Below the pieces are notes generated by a model. It saw nothing but the letters and a program-made list of their open reading frames with translations, did no database searches and was not told the DNA's origin. Below are positions 46,659 through 57,920 of a DNA stretch of 64,000 nt, piece by piece (within the stretch, counting starts at the first letter, position 1; every line of letters starts with the position of its first letter). The position numbers and the translations under genes were made by a program. The stretch comes from Agelas oroides. Taxonomy: Eukaryota > Porifera > Demospongiae > Agelasida > Agelasidae. The DNA is taken from contig OX422192.1 in assembly GCA_949130485.1 (NCBI GenBank), positions 3,356,085 to 3,420,084 on the forward strand. Reading direction: 5' to 3'.

Positions 46659-48141
46659 TGCAAGTGAGACAACCTAAAAATGTGGTTGAAATAACTCAAG
46701 TGTGTTTCCTGCTATCTGATCATGCACTATGTGTTGAACTGCATGTGTCACCTCACCACATCACGTCATACCATAATTGAACTCACCACCAAGTGACTTC
46801 ACTAAATATGCCATTAGATTGAGAATGATAATATTTCATGTCCTCCAAACTGTATGAAATCTCTCTTTACCTGTGTGTGTTGAGCTCTTGAACATTGCCA
46901 CTCCAATACAGATAGCTATCCCCCACTCTTGCATGATCTGCTGAGGAAAGTGCCCGTATGTACCAATAATATCGCTGTCACCATACTGTTTGTAGTACAG
47001 CAACTCTGGATTCTTCAGAATAATTGCATCTGTGTCATAGAGTGCAACATCAAATCCCCAGTGGTTCACAAACCTCATCACTGTTAGCCTCGAAACCTGT
47101 GATTGTGTGAAACCAATGTGTTCTGTGAGTCCTGCAATCAGTGCTGAGCTTAGCAGTGACTGAGGTGGAATGTGGATGCATGCAACCCCCCTGTCCTTTA
47201 ACAGGGTGTATACTCGGAGATGCATCAAGTGACAGCACCAGAACGTTGCTGAGCGGTCTGTCTACTCGAACGTGAGCTGAAATAAGCCAGTTCAGAAGCA
47301 CCTCACGATATGAATAGTCAGATGTGACTATAGTGACAGGTCCTGAATGAGGATTCAAGGAGTCTAAAAAGTTTCTTAGTGCTTGCAGCCAGTGAGTACG
47401 CAATATTTGGCTCAGAGGTAGAGTAGCAAGAGGTACTGGTAGGCTGAAAGGTGGTCTAATTGTAAAATGATGTGAACCAGCAGACTTATTTAAATGAACC
47501 TCTTTCCCTGGAGAAATTTTGCTCAGAATCAATTTTCTCTCTGTTTGACTGGTTGCTGTTTCATCGTTAGTCTTGGCACCAACTGTCTCCTTGGACACAT
47601 CTGCTTCATTCAGCGACACAAGATTCATTGCAAGCCTTCGCTCATCACCTTCCTCTTGGTGGTGAGTCACAGAAGTTGGCACCAGTTCACTTCTAGATTT
47701 CTCATGCACTCGGAGATCACTACCTTGTTGCTGGTCTGTTGTCAGGTTATTTTCTTCACTCCACTGACTGAACTTCCAAAGGGACACATGCCCTCTTATT
47801 ATGCCAATACTTCCGGCCCTTCCAAGGGACAAGTGGGATGAGGAGAAACGCAATTCTCCCCGGCGGAGCAGTAGACCAAAATACAAACCAGTCGCGCTCA
47901 GAATGGCCAACACTCCCACGCCGAGTAGCAAGGACTGGGGCAAAGGCTTGCAGCGCATGGCGGGAACTCGCGTAGCAAGCAAGTTCCGTGTATAAAATGA
48001 CACAACAGAATTGAACTATATAGCCAAAGGATCAAGACTAGAGGGTTGGATGTATAGTGGCCTACTTATGCATAGCAGCTAACAGTTACAGTTCTACGGC
48101 GCGGCGGCAGTCCGTGTATAGCTACTGTAGCCACCCCAAAT

Positions 48142-48447
48142 GAGTAGAGACGGGCGATACGATACCAGAATTATCGATACCACCGATACCGATACTTATC
48201 AGTTTGGTTCCCAGACTAGACCCTTCCTGTATGGGCAGGGAAGCTCACGTGACGTCCAAGAATGTGGATATGATTCTCAAGAACCTAAGAGTCTAAACTG
48301 TTGTATTATCAATTTTTTTTTGGCACTGTGCACTGATTTCAATTTTACTTGGAAGGGAAGAGCTAGTATCGTTTGGTATCGTATCATACCATGCAAATAC
48401 TCAGTATCGTATCGAATCATCTCTTGCTGGTATCGCCCACCTCTACA
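48142..48447. mobile_element. ~300-bp MITE with GTAGAG(G/A)(T/C)GGGCGATAC ends
   Basis: The left end GTAGAGACGGGCGATACGAT and right end GGTATCGCCCACCTCTAC are inverted. ATCGATACC-like words are repeated next to both ends. Confidence 0.65.
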
Positions 48448-48894
48448 AATGAGACTATAGTTTCCCGTCCTCCGCCCGGAGTCTACCGCGCCATTTGACC
48501 ATTATGGCATTACTAGGGATACACATTGTGCAAAAGACCTCGCTCCGCGGACGTTCGCGTTTGCCCTCATATTCCCCAACTACGTTTTCTACGTTCCCAA
48601 TCCATGTATGATGTATGTATGATGTAGCCTGGGAACCAGACCAGTCTTACCATGTAAAAATGGCTGCTGTTGTATGCTTGCAACAATTTGCCAACAAAGA
48701 GCGTGTTTGTCTTATGGTACAGTCGCTATTTGTCTGCCGTGGGTTGCTCACAGGTGGAACTGTCATACCAGTAAGTTTAATAGCTGTTGTGCCTACCGTT
48801 CTGGAGAAATCCGTGTTTTACGGATATCTCACTGCTGCATCTGTTTCCCTTGGGCTACCGACACAGTTTGTTCACTGTTGTTTAGTAACAGCTA

Positions 48895-49562
48895 GAGCTT
48901 TCATGCCTGCTAGTCTGATGGTGATCCCGTAGACCATTCTGGAGATATCGAAGTTTTTAGGCCAACTTCCGGTTGACGACGACGACGATGACGAAAAATC
49001 TGGGATACGCTAAATTCACCCGGTTTGAAACCTTATGAATAATTAATCAGTACGTTTAACCCCTTTGATACGAGTAAGCAAATGTCATGAAGAAAGCTAT
49101 ATGAGTATATCAGTCACAGAACGAGATTTACTTGCCATGTGTTGGTCTTCTCCATCTGCTACAATACTGGTACTGAGATAGCAGGTAAGGCTGTTCAGGG
49201 AGGTCCTTCCTGTAATATCTTGTCCAAGAACTTGAGACTGTAACATTCGAAATACAGCGTCAATACAGCTCGTTGTTTGGTAGACTCGAGGCTGATCAAC
49301 GCAAAGTTTGTGAGTTACTTCGTCGGGCACGGCCCCCCCTCACGTCTACCCTCACGTCTACCTGACGTCACGCACGTGACTCTTTCTCCCAGGCCTTCCC
49401 CTCCGTTTTTATACTGCAAGCGATCAAAACTGGAGCCGGGAACGGCCTGGGAACGAGGCTATAGAGCTTTCATGCCTGCCAGTCTGATAGTGATCCCGTA
49501 GACCATTGTTGAGATATCGAAGTTTTTAGGCCAACTTCCGGTTGACGACGACGACGAAAAAT
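48895..49562 (+). repeat. Two direct copies of a ~95-bp repeat ending in (GAC)n
   Basis: 48895-48990 and 49464-49558 both read AGAGCTTTCATGCCTGC...GTGATCCCGTAGACCATT...GGCCAACTTCCGGTTGACGA and end in GAC units of different number. The rest of 48.0-50.58 kb has no recognised gene; open frames there match nothing I know. The end-repeat layout is like the 3' end of a non-LTR or SINE-like element, but this is a guess. Confidence 0.6.
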
Positions 49563-50581
49563 TTCAATTGAACCCGGGTATAGCCTCGCTTCGCTCGGAA
49601 CTAGTACGCAGTACAGTAGACTCATGTAAAAGCAGGCACTGCGCCAACGTTGCCCGATTTAGTGGAACGCTAATAGTGTGAATGCGTTTGACAGCTCCAG
49701 AATGCGGACATTCCGACGCAGTTAGATTTTATTGCGCACAAATTTATAATGAGTAATGGTCGTCTAAGCTCCAACAGGTTACGTCATAAAACTACACATG
49801 GGAGTTCCCCGCGCCCACCACATAATCTCCATATGTACTTACGCAGTTGTTCATTTTGCTACATAATGATAAGTAAATAAGCAAGCTGTTTAGTACCTAG
49901 TAAAATTCACTTCGCGTAATCTTAAAGTGCCGGTACCGGTACTTTAAACCGCAGACAGACTGTAGAGAACCGTCTCGTTCACATGAGCACTTGTTCGTAT
50001 GCACTGATGACGTCATCAATTTCCGTCTTAGCTTAGTTATGCGGTTTTTATTTTCGCGGAAGGAGGTCTGTCCGCGAAAATCAACTGAGCGCTGATGCAC
50101 GGAGTTCTCCCTTTCGCACAAAAATTGCTAGCCTCGGAGTAAAATTGAGGCGGCCGTTTTGAACTTTGGTGACGTAGCGACTTTTAATTATGCGTTCTGC
50201 GATGTCATTGCTCATCTCACATTCCAAATGAGAAAGGTGTTTAGTGACCAGTCAAACCACTAGACGTTCTCCGCCGGGGGGCGTGGACGGCTGGGCATGA
50301 GACTACTCGTAGATCTGGCTGGCGATATGTGAATTTTCCCTCGCTTTCAGCTTATAACGCTTCTGTTGCTACATGTACCTTCGGAGATTAATTTTTCCTA
50401 CAGCCTACAAATTTAATACCCTTGGGATGTTAGACTTCACTCAATCGCGGTATAACCGATTGGCATCGGGGTCCCTAAATCTACGAGGTCCCCAAATCAC
50501 GTACATTTAGGGACGGGTCCCTAAATCTTAGGAGTCCCTAAATCTATACGACACCGGAACCATAAGTGCGGACCTTCGAAT

Positions 50582-53500
50582 ATGAAGTACAAGTTATATC
50601 TTTTCGCCACAATCTTGATAGCATTTTTGGTCTGTAGGTGTCAAGGCCAGACACCAGGACAAGACCTTACGCTTGGGCTAGAAGCGGTAGGCACAGACGT
50701 TGTTCTAGCATCCATAGGTCGAATCGACCAGTCGGAGGTATTTCCCAGCGACAACCGTTTGCTGCGAAGGATCGCGTACGCTGAAACTCGAGACGGATTG
50801 GACATCAACACGTTCAGAGCAGGCTACAACGGAGGAATATGGCAGGTGGATGAAACTATTTTCAACCAAACCCAAGACACAGCAGCCAATCCAAGCCTCT
50901 TGCAGATATACCCGCAGTTGATGGCATCATTTGGAATAGACTGGCCGAATGCGACGTGGGCAGATCTGCGCAGGCCCCTGTTCTCTGCTTTGGCTGCGCG
51001 TCTGTATTTTACGATCGTGAGTGACCCGATACCTGTTGCAGGTGACTTGCGAGGACAAGGAGAATACTGGAAGAACAACTACAACAGTGACGCTGCAGAC
51101 ACTGTGCAAGGGTTCATTGACAGCACTACTGAGTTGGAAGAAGAAGGTACGCATTAAACTGAAATACCCTCAGCGTTAGCTACTGACCCTCCTATATCAA
51201 ATCATTAATGCGGATACCTGCCCTAGTTCTAGGTTTCCTGATTAACTGCATGGTAAACAGTTAGTCGGCTAAGCCACAAAACATAGGGCCTCATGGCTTG
51301 TGGCATGCATGTTATGAAAGCAGCTGGACACAACTTGTGTCTAGGTGCAACAGCATAGACATTTCAGACTGGTCACTTAGAATCGATTCACATGAGTCTC
51401 GGGCATGAAGTTCAAAAGATACATAATGCAGTATAACAACATGTATAAACTGTAGGAGTAAACAATATCCATGGGTATTGTTTACTACAGCTTAGCAAGT
51501 ATAGCAACAACAAAAGTACTGTTTACATAATACATGTTTATACATTACTGAACTAAGCAGATTTAAAAAAAAAAAAGCAGGTTGGCCATATTGCATCAGA
51601 TGGCATATTGCAGCAAATGTGCATGGTGGAGGTGTAGCTATCTGGTTGCAATGAAGAATGAAGAAGGTCAGCCATGCTGTACATCTGTTAGTTGGGAGTC
51701 AGAAATTTTGCTGTCCTTGTTGACACCACTTTTCCCACACCTTCCTTGATTTTGGTCTTAGTAAACTTGACTGTGGAACAGTGGAGCACATGCAGTGAAG
51801 TAGGGGTAGTTTGAAAGTGGACAGGGTGCTTGAGAGGAGCTAACTCAGTCGGCTGCAGCTGTAGCTTTGTTGCATTCTGCGTTCAACTGCATTGCTGTTG
51901 ACGTCACACAATTCAGGTGCCCAATCAGTGGACAGGTTGCCAAGATCCATCATCACTTTGCTATTCACGGTTGTACTTTGCGTCCTTTTTATTGCTGTTG
52001 TGATGCTTACATTCATCAGCTAATGAAATCTATGGTATTTAGAAGGCCTCATGGCCCCCAGTATAGCATCCTTGCTGTGCTTGGAATGCTACATCCCTGG
52101 GCCCAGTCATGCATCTTCTATATCCTGTAGATTCAATGGCCTCCAAGTCTAACTACTATTAAGTATACTCTTCTATTGGCATTGTATGCCCCATTGTATG
52201 CTCTTTTGTTTTCTTGAATACTGAAGTGTTTGTTTTCTATAAAATGTATTAAGTATACTTCTAGTTCTTGTAAGCGTGTTGCCTCATTTCCAGGCTTTCA
52301 CATCAGCAGGGATATACTGATTGAGAATTTCCCTTTCAGTAATTGCAGTCAAGAATTTAAGCATGAAATTGTGTATCGAGTGGTGGAGCACCAACACCAT
52401 CTGGCACATGGTTCTGAGCCTTTTAACTATGTTTCTTTAGAAGTGGTTCCATGGTCACCAAAATGTTGCTACACTATAGGTAGCTATAACAACAACAACA
52501 ACATATGATCTCAGTTCATGCACTACAAAAACTGGCTATACTTCTGCAGTGCTTGCAAAATATTCAGTTGGATGAAATCAAGCCTTCTGTAGATTGCATA
52601 TGAGATACTGACTCTGCACCCCATTTGGATGTATTCACTACAGGATGTCCAGCTCGAGGTTTGGACCTTGTCTTTGTCCTGGATGCCTCTGGCAGTATGA
52701 GCTTTGACAACTTCCAAACAACCAAAGCATTTGCAGAGAATGTGACAAACACGTTTGCGATTGGACCCCAGGACACACAAGTTGGAGCAATTGTGTTCAG
52801 TAACACTGCCAAAATCTCTTTCCAACTGGATTCTTTTACAGACAGGCCAGCAGTTGTGCAAGCGATCCGGCAAATTGTCTTTTTCGGAGACTTTACAAAC
52901 ACAGCTGATGCCCTGAGAACCCTCAGATTAGACGTTCTAACAACTGAGGCTGGAGCAAGACCTCAGACGTTAGCTATCCCTCGAGTAGCAATTGTGGTTA
53001 CAGATGGAGGGTCAAATAGAAACAGAAGCCGGACCATCCCTGAAGCAGAAGCAGTGAGAGGAGCTGGTATCACTGTTTTTGCGGTTGGTATTGGACCCTG
53101 GATCAGCATGACAGAACTAAATGCAATGGCTTCATCGCCAAATTTTGTTTCTCTCTTAAATGACTTTGATGTCCTGGGCTTTCAGAGCCTGCAGAGGATC
53201 CTCAGTGTGGAAGCCTGCAGAGGTATGCATGCACAGTCATAATACACAAACCTACATCCTGTTTGGTTATATATGGTGCTCAAACAAGTCCATATGTAGG
53301 TCTATTTGCATTGTTGAATGGGTGTAATGAGACACTATAGTGTCTTAATAAGATGTTTGTTATCCATAATTTAAAACACAATAATCTCTTAGCGGTTTGA
53401 TCTGAAAATCCCCCAAGAAGCAAATTAAAAGATTCATGTTAATTCTTAGCCCACTGGAAGCAATAGACATCAACGGTTATATTGCCGTATTGGGAATGAA

Positions 53501-56500
53501 ACTCCTGTTCACCAACAAGCCTTGGAAAGTGCTGCTTGATAGCAAAAACTCTGGATGGTAGTATAGTGTTTTCCTAGCCTCGTTCCCAGGCCCCGCCCAG
53601 CTTTCCGTTGCTTGCAGTACGGAAAAGCCCTAATAAGCGACGGAAAGCTGGGCGGGGCCTGGGAACAAGGCTAGTGTTTCCTGCGTTTAGTTGTTTCCTC
53701 ATGCCAAGTGCCACTTTGCTATTATGTGCACTGTGCTAGACTGCTGCACTATACTCTATAGCTAGCAAAAGGCTGTGGGGGTAATTAGCTAGCTAGCTAG
53801 AGGTTGTCGATCGATCGATTGATTATTGTACTGTCTTGCAATTTTTGGAAGAAGGATACTTGGTTTGTGCTTGCTGAACTTGCGTTTTTGCGCGTATAGC
53901 TGGTTGCACATAGTACTTATGGACCTCGCGCTAGTGCACTGTATACACGCTTTTGAGGGGTGTGACCTCAAATTTTTCGCACGCTTATAGCCTCCCACTC
54001 TCAATTTGCTTCCGACGCCTATGGTATGCAGTGTACATCAAGTATAAAGTATCTCCACCATAGTAGTAAAATGGTGGACACAACTAGGCCTTGGTAGATT
54101 ATGCTAGCATAATTTTGGGAATAATAGGTGCTCCTGAGCATCAAGAATTATGCTGGCATAATAGGTACACTTTCCTGATCAGGTGGCCAGAACATTGCAA
54201 ACTTGCAATCTCTTTTGACCAAGTGCACTGTATAGCCTCATTTCTAGTAACAAGTTTCTTATGTTTTACAGCAAGAATCTTCTTTAGAGGACTAATACAG
54301 CTTTCAGTAATGCTAGAACACAACCACTGAGAAAGGCGAGAATCCTAATTGTAACCACTTCATTTTTTATATGCACATATGTGTGAAATCCAGTTAGCAT
54401 AATTGAGAATAATAGGTGCATTGAATAGGTGAAGTTTATGAGAATAAAAGAATAGAATAATGGGTAGAAATGTGAGGATAATCTACCAAGGCCTAGACAC
54501 AACCAATGTTAAATAGGAAAGAGCTTGAAATGCATTGAATAGAACAGCTTCAGTCTGCTTCGGGTACACATGAACAATCAACGAACCACATCTCCCTAAA
54601 AAACGCCTAGGTGTTATGTAAAGTCACCCACTGCGCAGGACGCGTTTCGGCCAATACCAGGCCTTGTCATGCATCAGCTGCACGGAGTTGACCGGTAAAT
54701 GGCGACTGCTATCTCATGCACAAAATGCATTTATGTGGCCTTATCCAAAAGGTCAATAGGAGCTCTTCAAAGGCATCTTCTCTTCGTGCAGCTGTCCTTC
54801 GTGCAGCTGTCCTTCGTGCAGCTGTCCTTCGTGCAGCTGTCTTTCATTCGAAGATCGTAGCGATCATAGTACATGCAGTCTTTTTCCTTCTAAATTGGCA
54901 TGTTATTGTTTGCACATACGTAAAGTTTAATGTGCGGATTTTTGACTGGACGGACAGACAGATGGACAGATGGACAGCTGCATGGACCATAACTGATTGC
55001 TTGATATTCCTTTATGCATGCACACATGGGGTATCTAAGCAAGCATTAAGCTCAAGGTTAATTCTGTGAGCATCTTGCATGGGGACTACAAGGGTTGTGT
55101 GAAAGATGATTGTGGAATCTGAATACTGGGGAAATATTCGCCAGGGAAAATTTTCGCCAAAGCGAGCACCAATGTGTATTGCAGAAATAATCATGATACT
55201 GTATAGTCAGCATGCGAAGTGTGATGAGTAGTGCCAGCATAGTATCTATGGTGCTAGCTACTAGAGGGAGAACTTTGTCATGGAGAACTTCGAGAAAGAA
55301 TGCGTCATACGTGGCTACCATGTATATCATGAAGGAGATTTGGGAAGCCGCCCGGCATTGCTGGCAACAGCTACATTTGCTACTTCGATCGCTGATGAAG
55401 GTAGCAACAACGACAGCAGTCCGGCTGGGTCAGGAAGATCCCCACTGAGCCCACCGATGTAGCGTTACTTGGAAATAGTGTAGTAATGCCATGACACACA
55501 CTTCAACAGTCTGTTCTATGTATAAACTGCCTTCACACGTGCTGGAAAAATTTTCACCGGGCAAATAATTAACCAGGAAAAAAATTTCACAAGTTAAATT
55601 TTCGCCATTCCAAGCTAATGGCGAAATTTACGAAAATTTAACCCTGGAGAATATTTCCCGCCATACGGTAGATAAATTTTAGCTACCAGCACATGCATGA
55701 ACAATGAAGACAATTGGAGAAGTGCTAGCTAGCCGTCATTGCACATGCACAGTGATAAAACTTAGCTACCAGCACATGCTACATTTAACAATAACACCAT
55801 GCAAGATTGTGGGTGTACTAATGATTGTGGCCATGCATCATCACACATACACATGCACTCACAGTACCAGCTCCTGTGGAAATTGGGCAGACCATTGAGA
55901 GCATGTTAGATGAAGGAGAGCTATCTTTCTTCCAGTTTTCACTCCCAGCGCAAGGGATGACCTTCCAACTACAAGTACAGCAGGGAAGGGTTGTGATGTA
56001 TGCTTCCAGCAAAATAAGAAACCCCAGTGCAGCTCTGTACGATGTTCAGCTGGAAACTAACTCTACTGCTTCTGCATACCTGGATCCAAGTGATTTTGAG
56101 GACAATGGTCCAGACCCCAGCTCCAAGAAGCGGCAGGCGACTGCAATGTTTACAAACACCACCATATTCGTGTCTGTTGAAGGACTGGATAACATCAGCA
56201 ACTTCATACTTGACACAGCATTTGGTATGTAACACCTGTGAGTAGTATACATGCAACCAGCTTACTCTATAGAGATGGGTGTGCATCAAAGGTCAAATAA
56301 GGTTCAAAATTCATTCACACAGCCATGGTGGGAGCAGAGTTTTGTTTGGAAACTGTAGTATGTGCAGCCACCATGTTCACAAGGCCCCAGTATTAAATTG
56401 GAAATGGTTGTGAGCATTCGTGTGGAGCTTGACAGCTTCAGGTATGTCAGGTGTTACCATTACTGCATCCATTGACCATCCATGGATTAACACAATGCCT

Positions 56501-57173
56501 TGCATGACCTTCAGTCTGAGTGTCTAAGGTTACCACAGTTATTATGCTCATCCATGGACCTTCCCTGGATGGGCACCTTGCTACCATATACAGACAACTG
56601 AGGCTTTCAAGGACATGTTTGTATATGCATGATGTCCTGAAATCAGGTTCAAACTCTAAACAAGAATACTAGTTGGTGATCAGCAACATGTTTGATCATG
56701 TACCTTTATACCACAATAATTACAAGGTTCTCCACAATCTGTTACTTGCATGGCAGAAATACATTGCTGATGTACATGTAGTGCATATGACTGTCATATT
56801 CTCCCCTTCTTACATGCACTATTCTTATGCAGGGATTCAGCCATGTAGTGTACTTTCAACAATTACAATAAGTGTTACCAGCACTCTCCTTCAGACCATG
56901 GAACCAACTTCAAGACCCAGCATGACACCCGGTGAAGGAAGGCAACAAGATGACTGCAATGCAGACATTTCAGCTGGCACTATTGCAGCAGCTGTCACAA
57001 TGGGGGTGCTTAACATAATCTTCATAGCAATAATTGTCATGCTTGTGGTAGCTCTGATGCGATGTTGGAAGAGGCAGGTCCAAGGCAGTGCTGATGTTCA
57101 AAGGGGCTCAACAATTGGGCTATTCCATTTGATGTCCATACCCCCCCCCCCTCCACAGATGAACAGCTTGTGA
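50582..57173 (+). CDS. Type I membrane protein: lysozyme-like domain, vWA domain, TM
   Basis: Four exons, all joined in phase 1: 50582-51146, 52644-53222, 55865-56224, 56833-57173, giving 614 residues. Signal peptide to about residue 22 (LFATILIAFLVCRCQG). Residues 55-185 look lysozyme/transglycosylase-like: IAYAETRDG with E68 as a candidate acid, then GYNGGIWQV. vWA domain 194-378 with the metal site DASGS (202-206), T in FTNTADAL and VVTDGG. Residues 382-501 are beta-rich with a Lys/Arg KKRQ site. Membrane helix near 552-577, then a short basic tail with PPPPP. Such a protein could bind ligands or bacteria at the cell surface; this is inference. Phase-1 borders between domains fit assembly by exon shuffling. 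The last 20 codons are the least certain. Confidence 0.8.
53575..53673. repeat. Palindrome, TAGCCTCG type, ~100 bp
   Basis: Arms of about 38 bases (TAGCCTCGTTCCCAGGCCCC...) pair almost perfectly around a central TTGCAGTACGG-containing loop. Intron of the vWA gene. Confidence 0.8.
54570..54860 (-). mobile_element. Penelope-like terminal piece in vWA gene intron
   Basis: Tail (GAACAATCAACGAACCACAT), hammerhead region 54623-54693 and downstream unique sequence as in the 32.5 kb element (TGCTATCTCATGCACA...CTCTTCGTGCAGCTGTC). The word CTTCGTGCAGCTGTC is amplified to four copies at 54782-54842. No RT frame is present. Confidence 0.65.
54623..54693 (-). ncRNA. Hammerhead motif with an interrupted core
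   Basis: GGCCGAAACGCGTC and CTGCGC are perfect (GAAAC, minimal stem III, cleavable GUC), but the CUGAUGA box is split by about seven extra bases (CTGATG, CATGACA). Probably inactive. Confidence 0.6.
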
Positions 57174-57920
57174 CAAATCCTTGCAAAACATGTTAACCCC
57201 ATGGACAGTACAATTTTGTAGGAGGTACCACCTGGACAATTATTTTGAGGATACTTCCCCCTGTACAGATGACATGATGCAAGATTCCCCCTGGACATAT
57301 ATAATGGTCCACAGTGACCCCCCACACAAAATAAAAAATTGTAGTGACCCCCTGGACAGAAATTAAAAATTGTAGTGCACCCCTGGACAGGAATTAAAAA
57401 TTGTGGTGCACCCCTGGACAGAAATTAAAAATTGTGGTGACCCCCTGGACAGAAATGGAAAATTGTAGTGACCCCCCCAGACAGAAATGAAAAATTGTAA
57501 TGACAACCTGGACAGTGATAGAAATTGAAAATGTGTCTCTTGGCAGATACAAATAATCTAAATGAGCCCCTAGACAATCATAATGACCCCCTGACAATCA
57601 TAATGAGCCCCCGGACAATCATAATGAGCCCCCGCACAATCATAATGAGCCCCTGACAATCATAATGAGCCCCCGGACAATCATAATGAGCCCCTGGACA
57701 ATCATAATGAGCTCCTAGACAATCATAATGAGCTCCCTGAAAATCATAATGAACCCCCTGACAATCATAATGAGCCCCTGGACAATCATAATGAGCCCTT
57801 GGACAATCATAATGAGCCCTGACAATCATAATGAGCTCCTGGACAAAAAAGAAAAAGCATAATGACTCCCTGGACAGATACAAAGTATGTGAATGACCCT
57901 CTGGACAGAGATGAACAGAT
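57174..57920. repeat. Degenerate minisatellite of CCCCTGGACA units
   Basis: Directly after the stop of the vWA gene, units containing CCCCTGGACAGAAATTAAAA (about 31 bases, 57230-57520) give way to CCCTGGACAATCATAATGAG (about 20 bases, 57560-57840). The long minus-strand frames here are repeat translations, not genes. Confidence 0.8.

Larger units (their letters stand above)
45496..48003 (-). pseudogene. Glycosyltransferase-like gene, copy 1, frameshifted
   Basis: Exon 1 48003-46871 and exon 2 45875-45496 match the intact copy at 61234-63223. A 4-base insertion (CTCG) near 47213-47216 shifts the frame inside exon 1, before the FVNHWGFDVALYDTDAIILK core, so one protein cannot be read through. 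About 40 residues of the variable stem region of copy 2 are also missing in frame. The rest is well kept, including the type II membrane anchor near residues 20-42 and the C-terminal half. Either a recent pseudogene or an assembly error; the clean surrounding sequence allows both. Confidence 0.75.
44578..48120. repeat. Segmental duplication, copy 1 (partner 60313-63352)
   Basis: Downstream flank, both exons and about 110 bases of upstream flank of the glycosyltransferase-like gene recur at 60313-63352 in the same direction. The 3' flank contains a long hairpin (CTAGACCACCAACTGCATG and its complement, 44643-44697) that is also in copy 2 (60383-60434). The introns have diverged by different tandem repeats. 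Between 43957 and 45495 nothing else was recognised apart from this flank. Confidence 0.85.

Noticed and set aside
48615..48932. 105-codon frame with hydrophobic stretches
   Set aside because: Its C-terminus (RAFMPAS..VIP) is the translated dispersed repeat also found at 49464; no conservation evidence.
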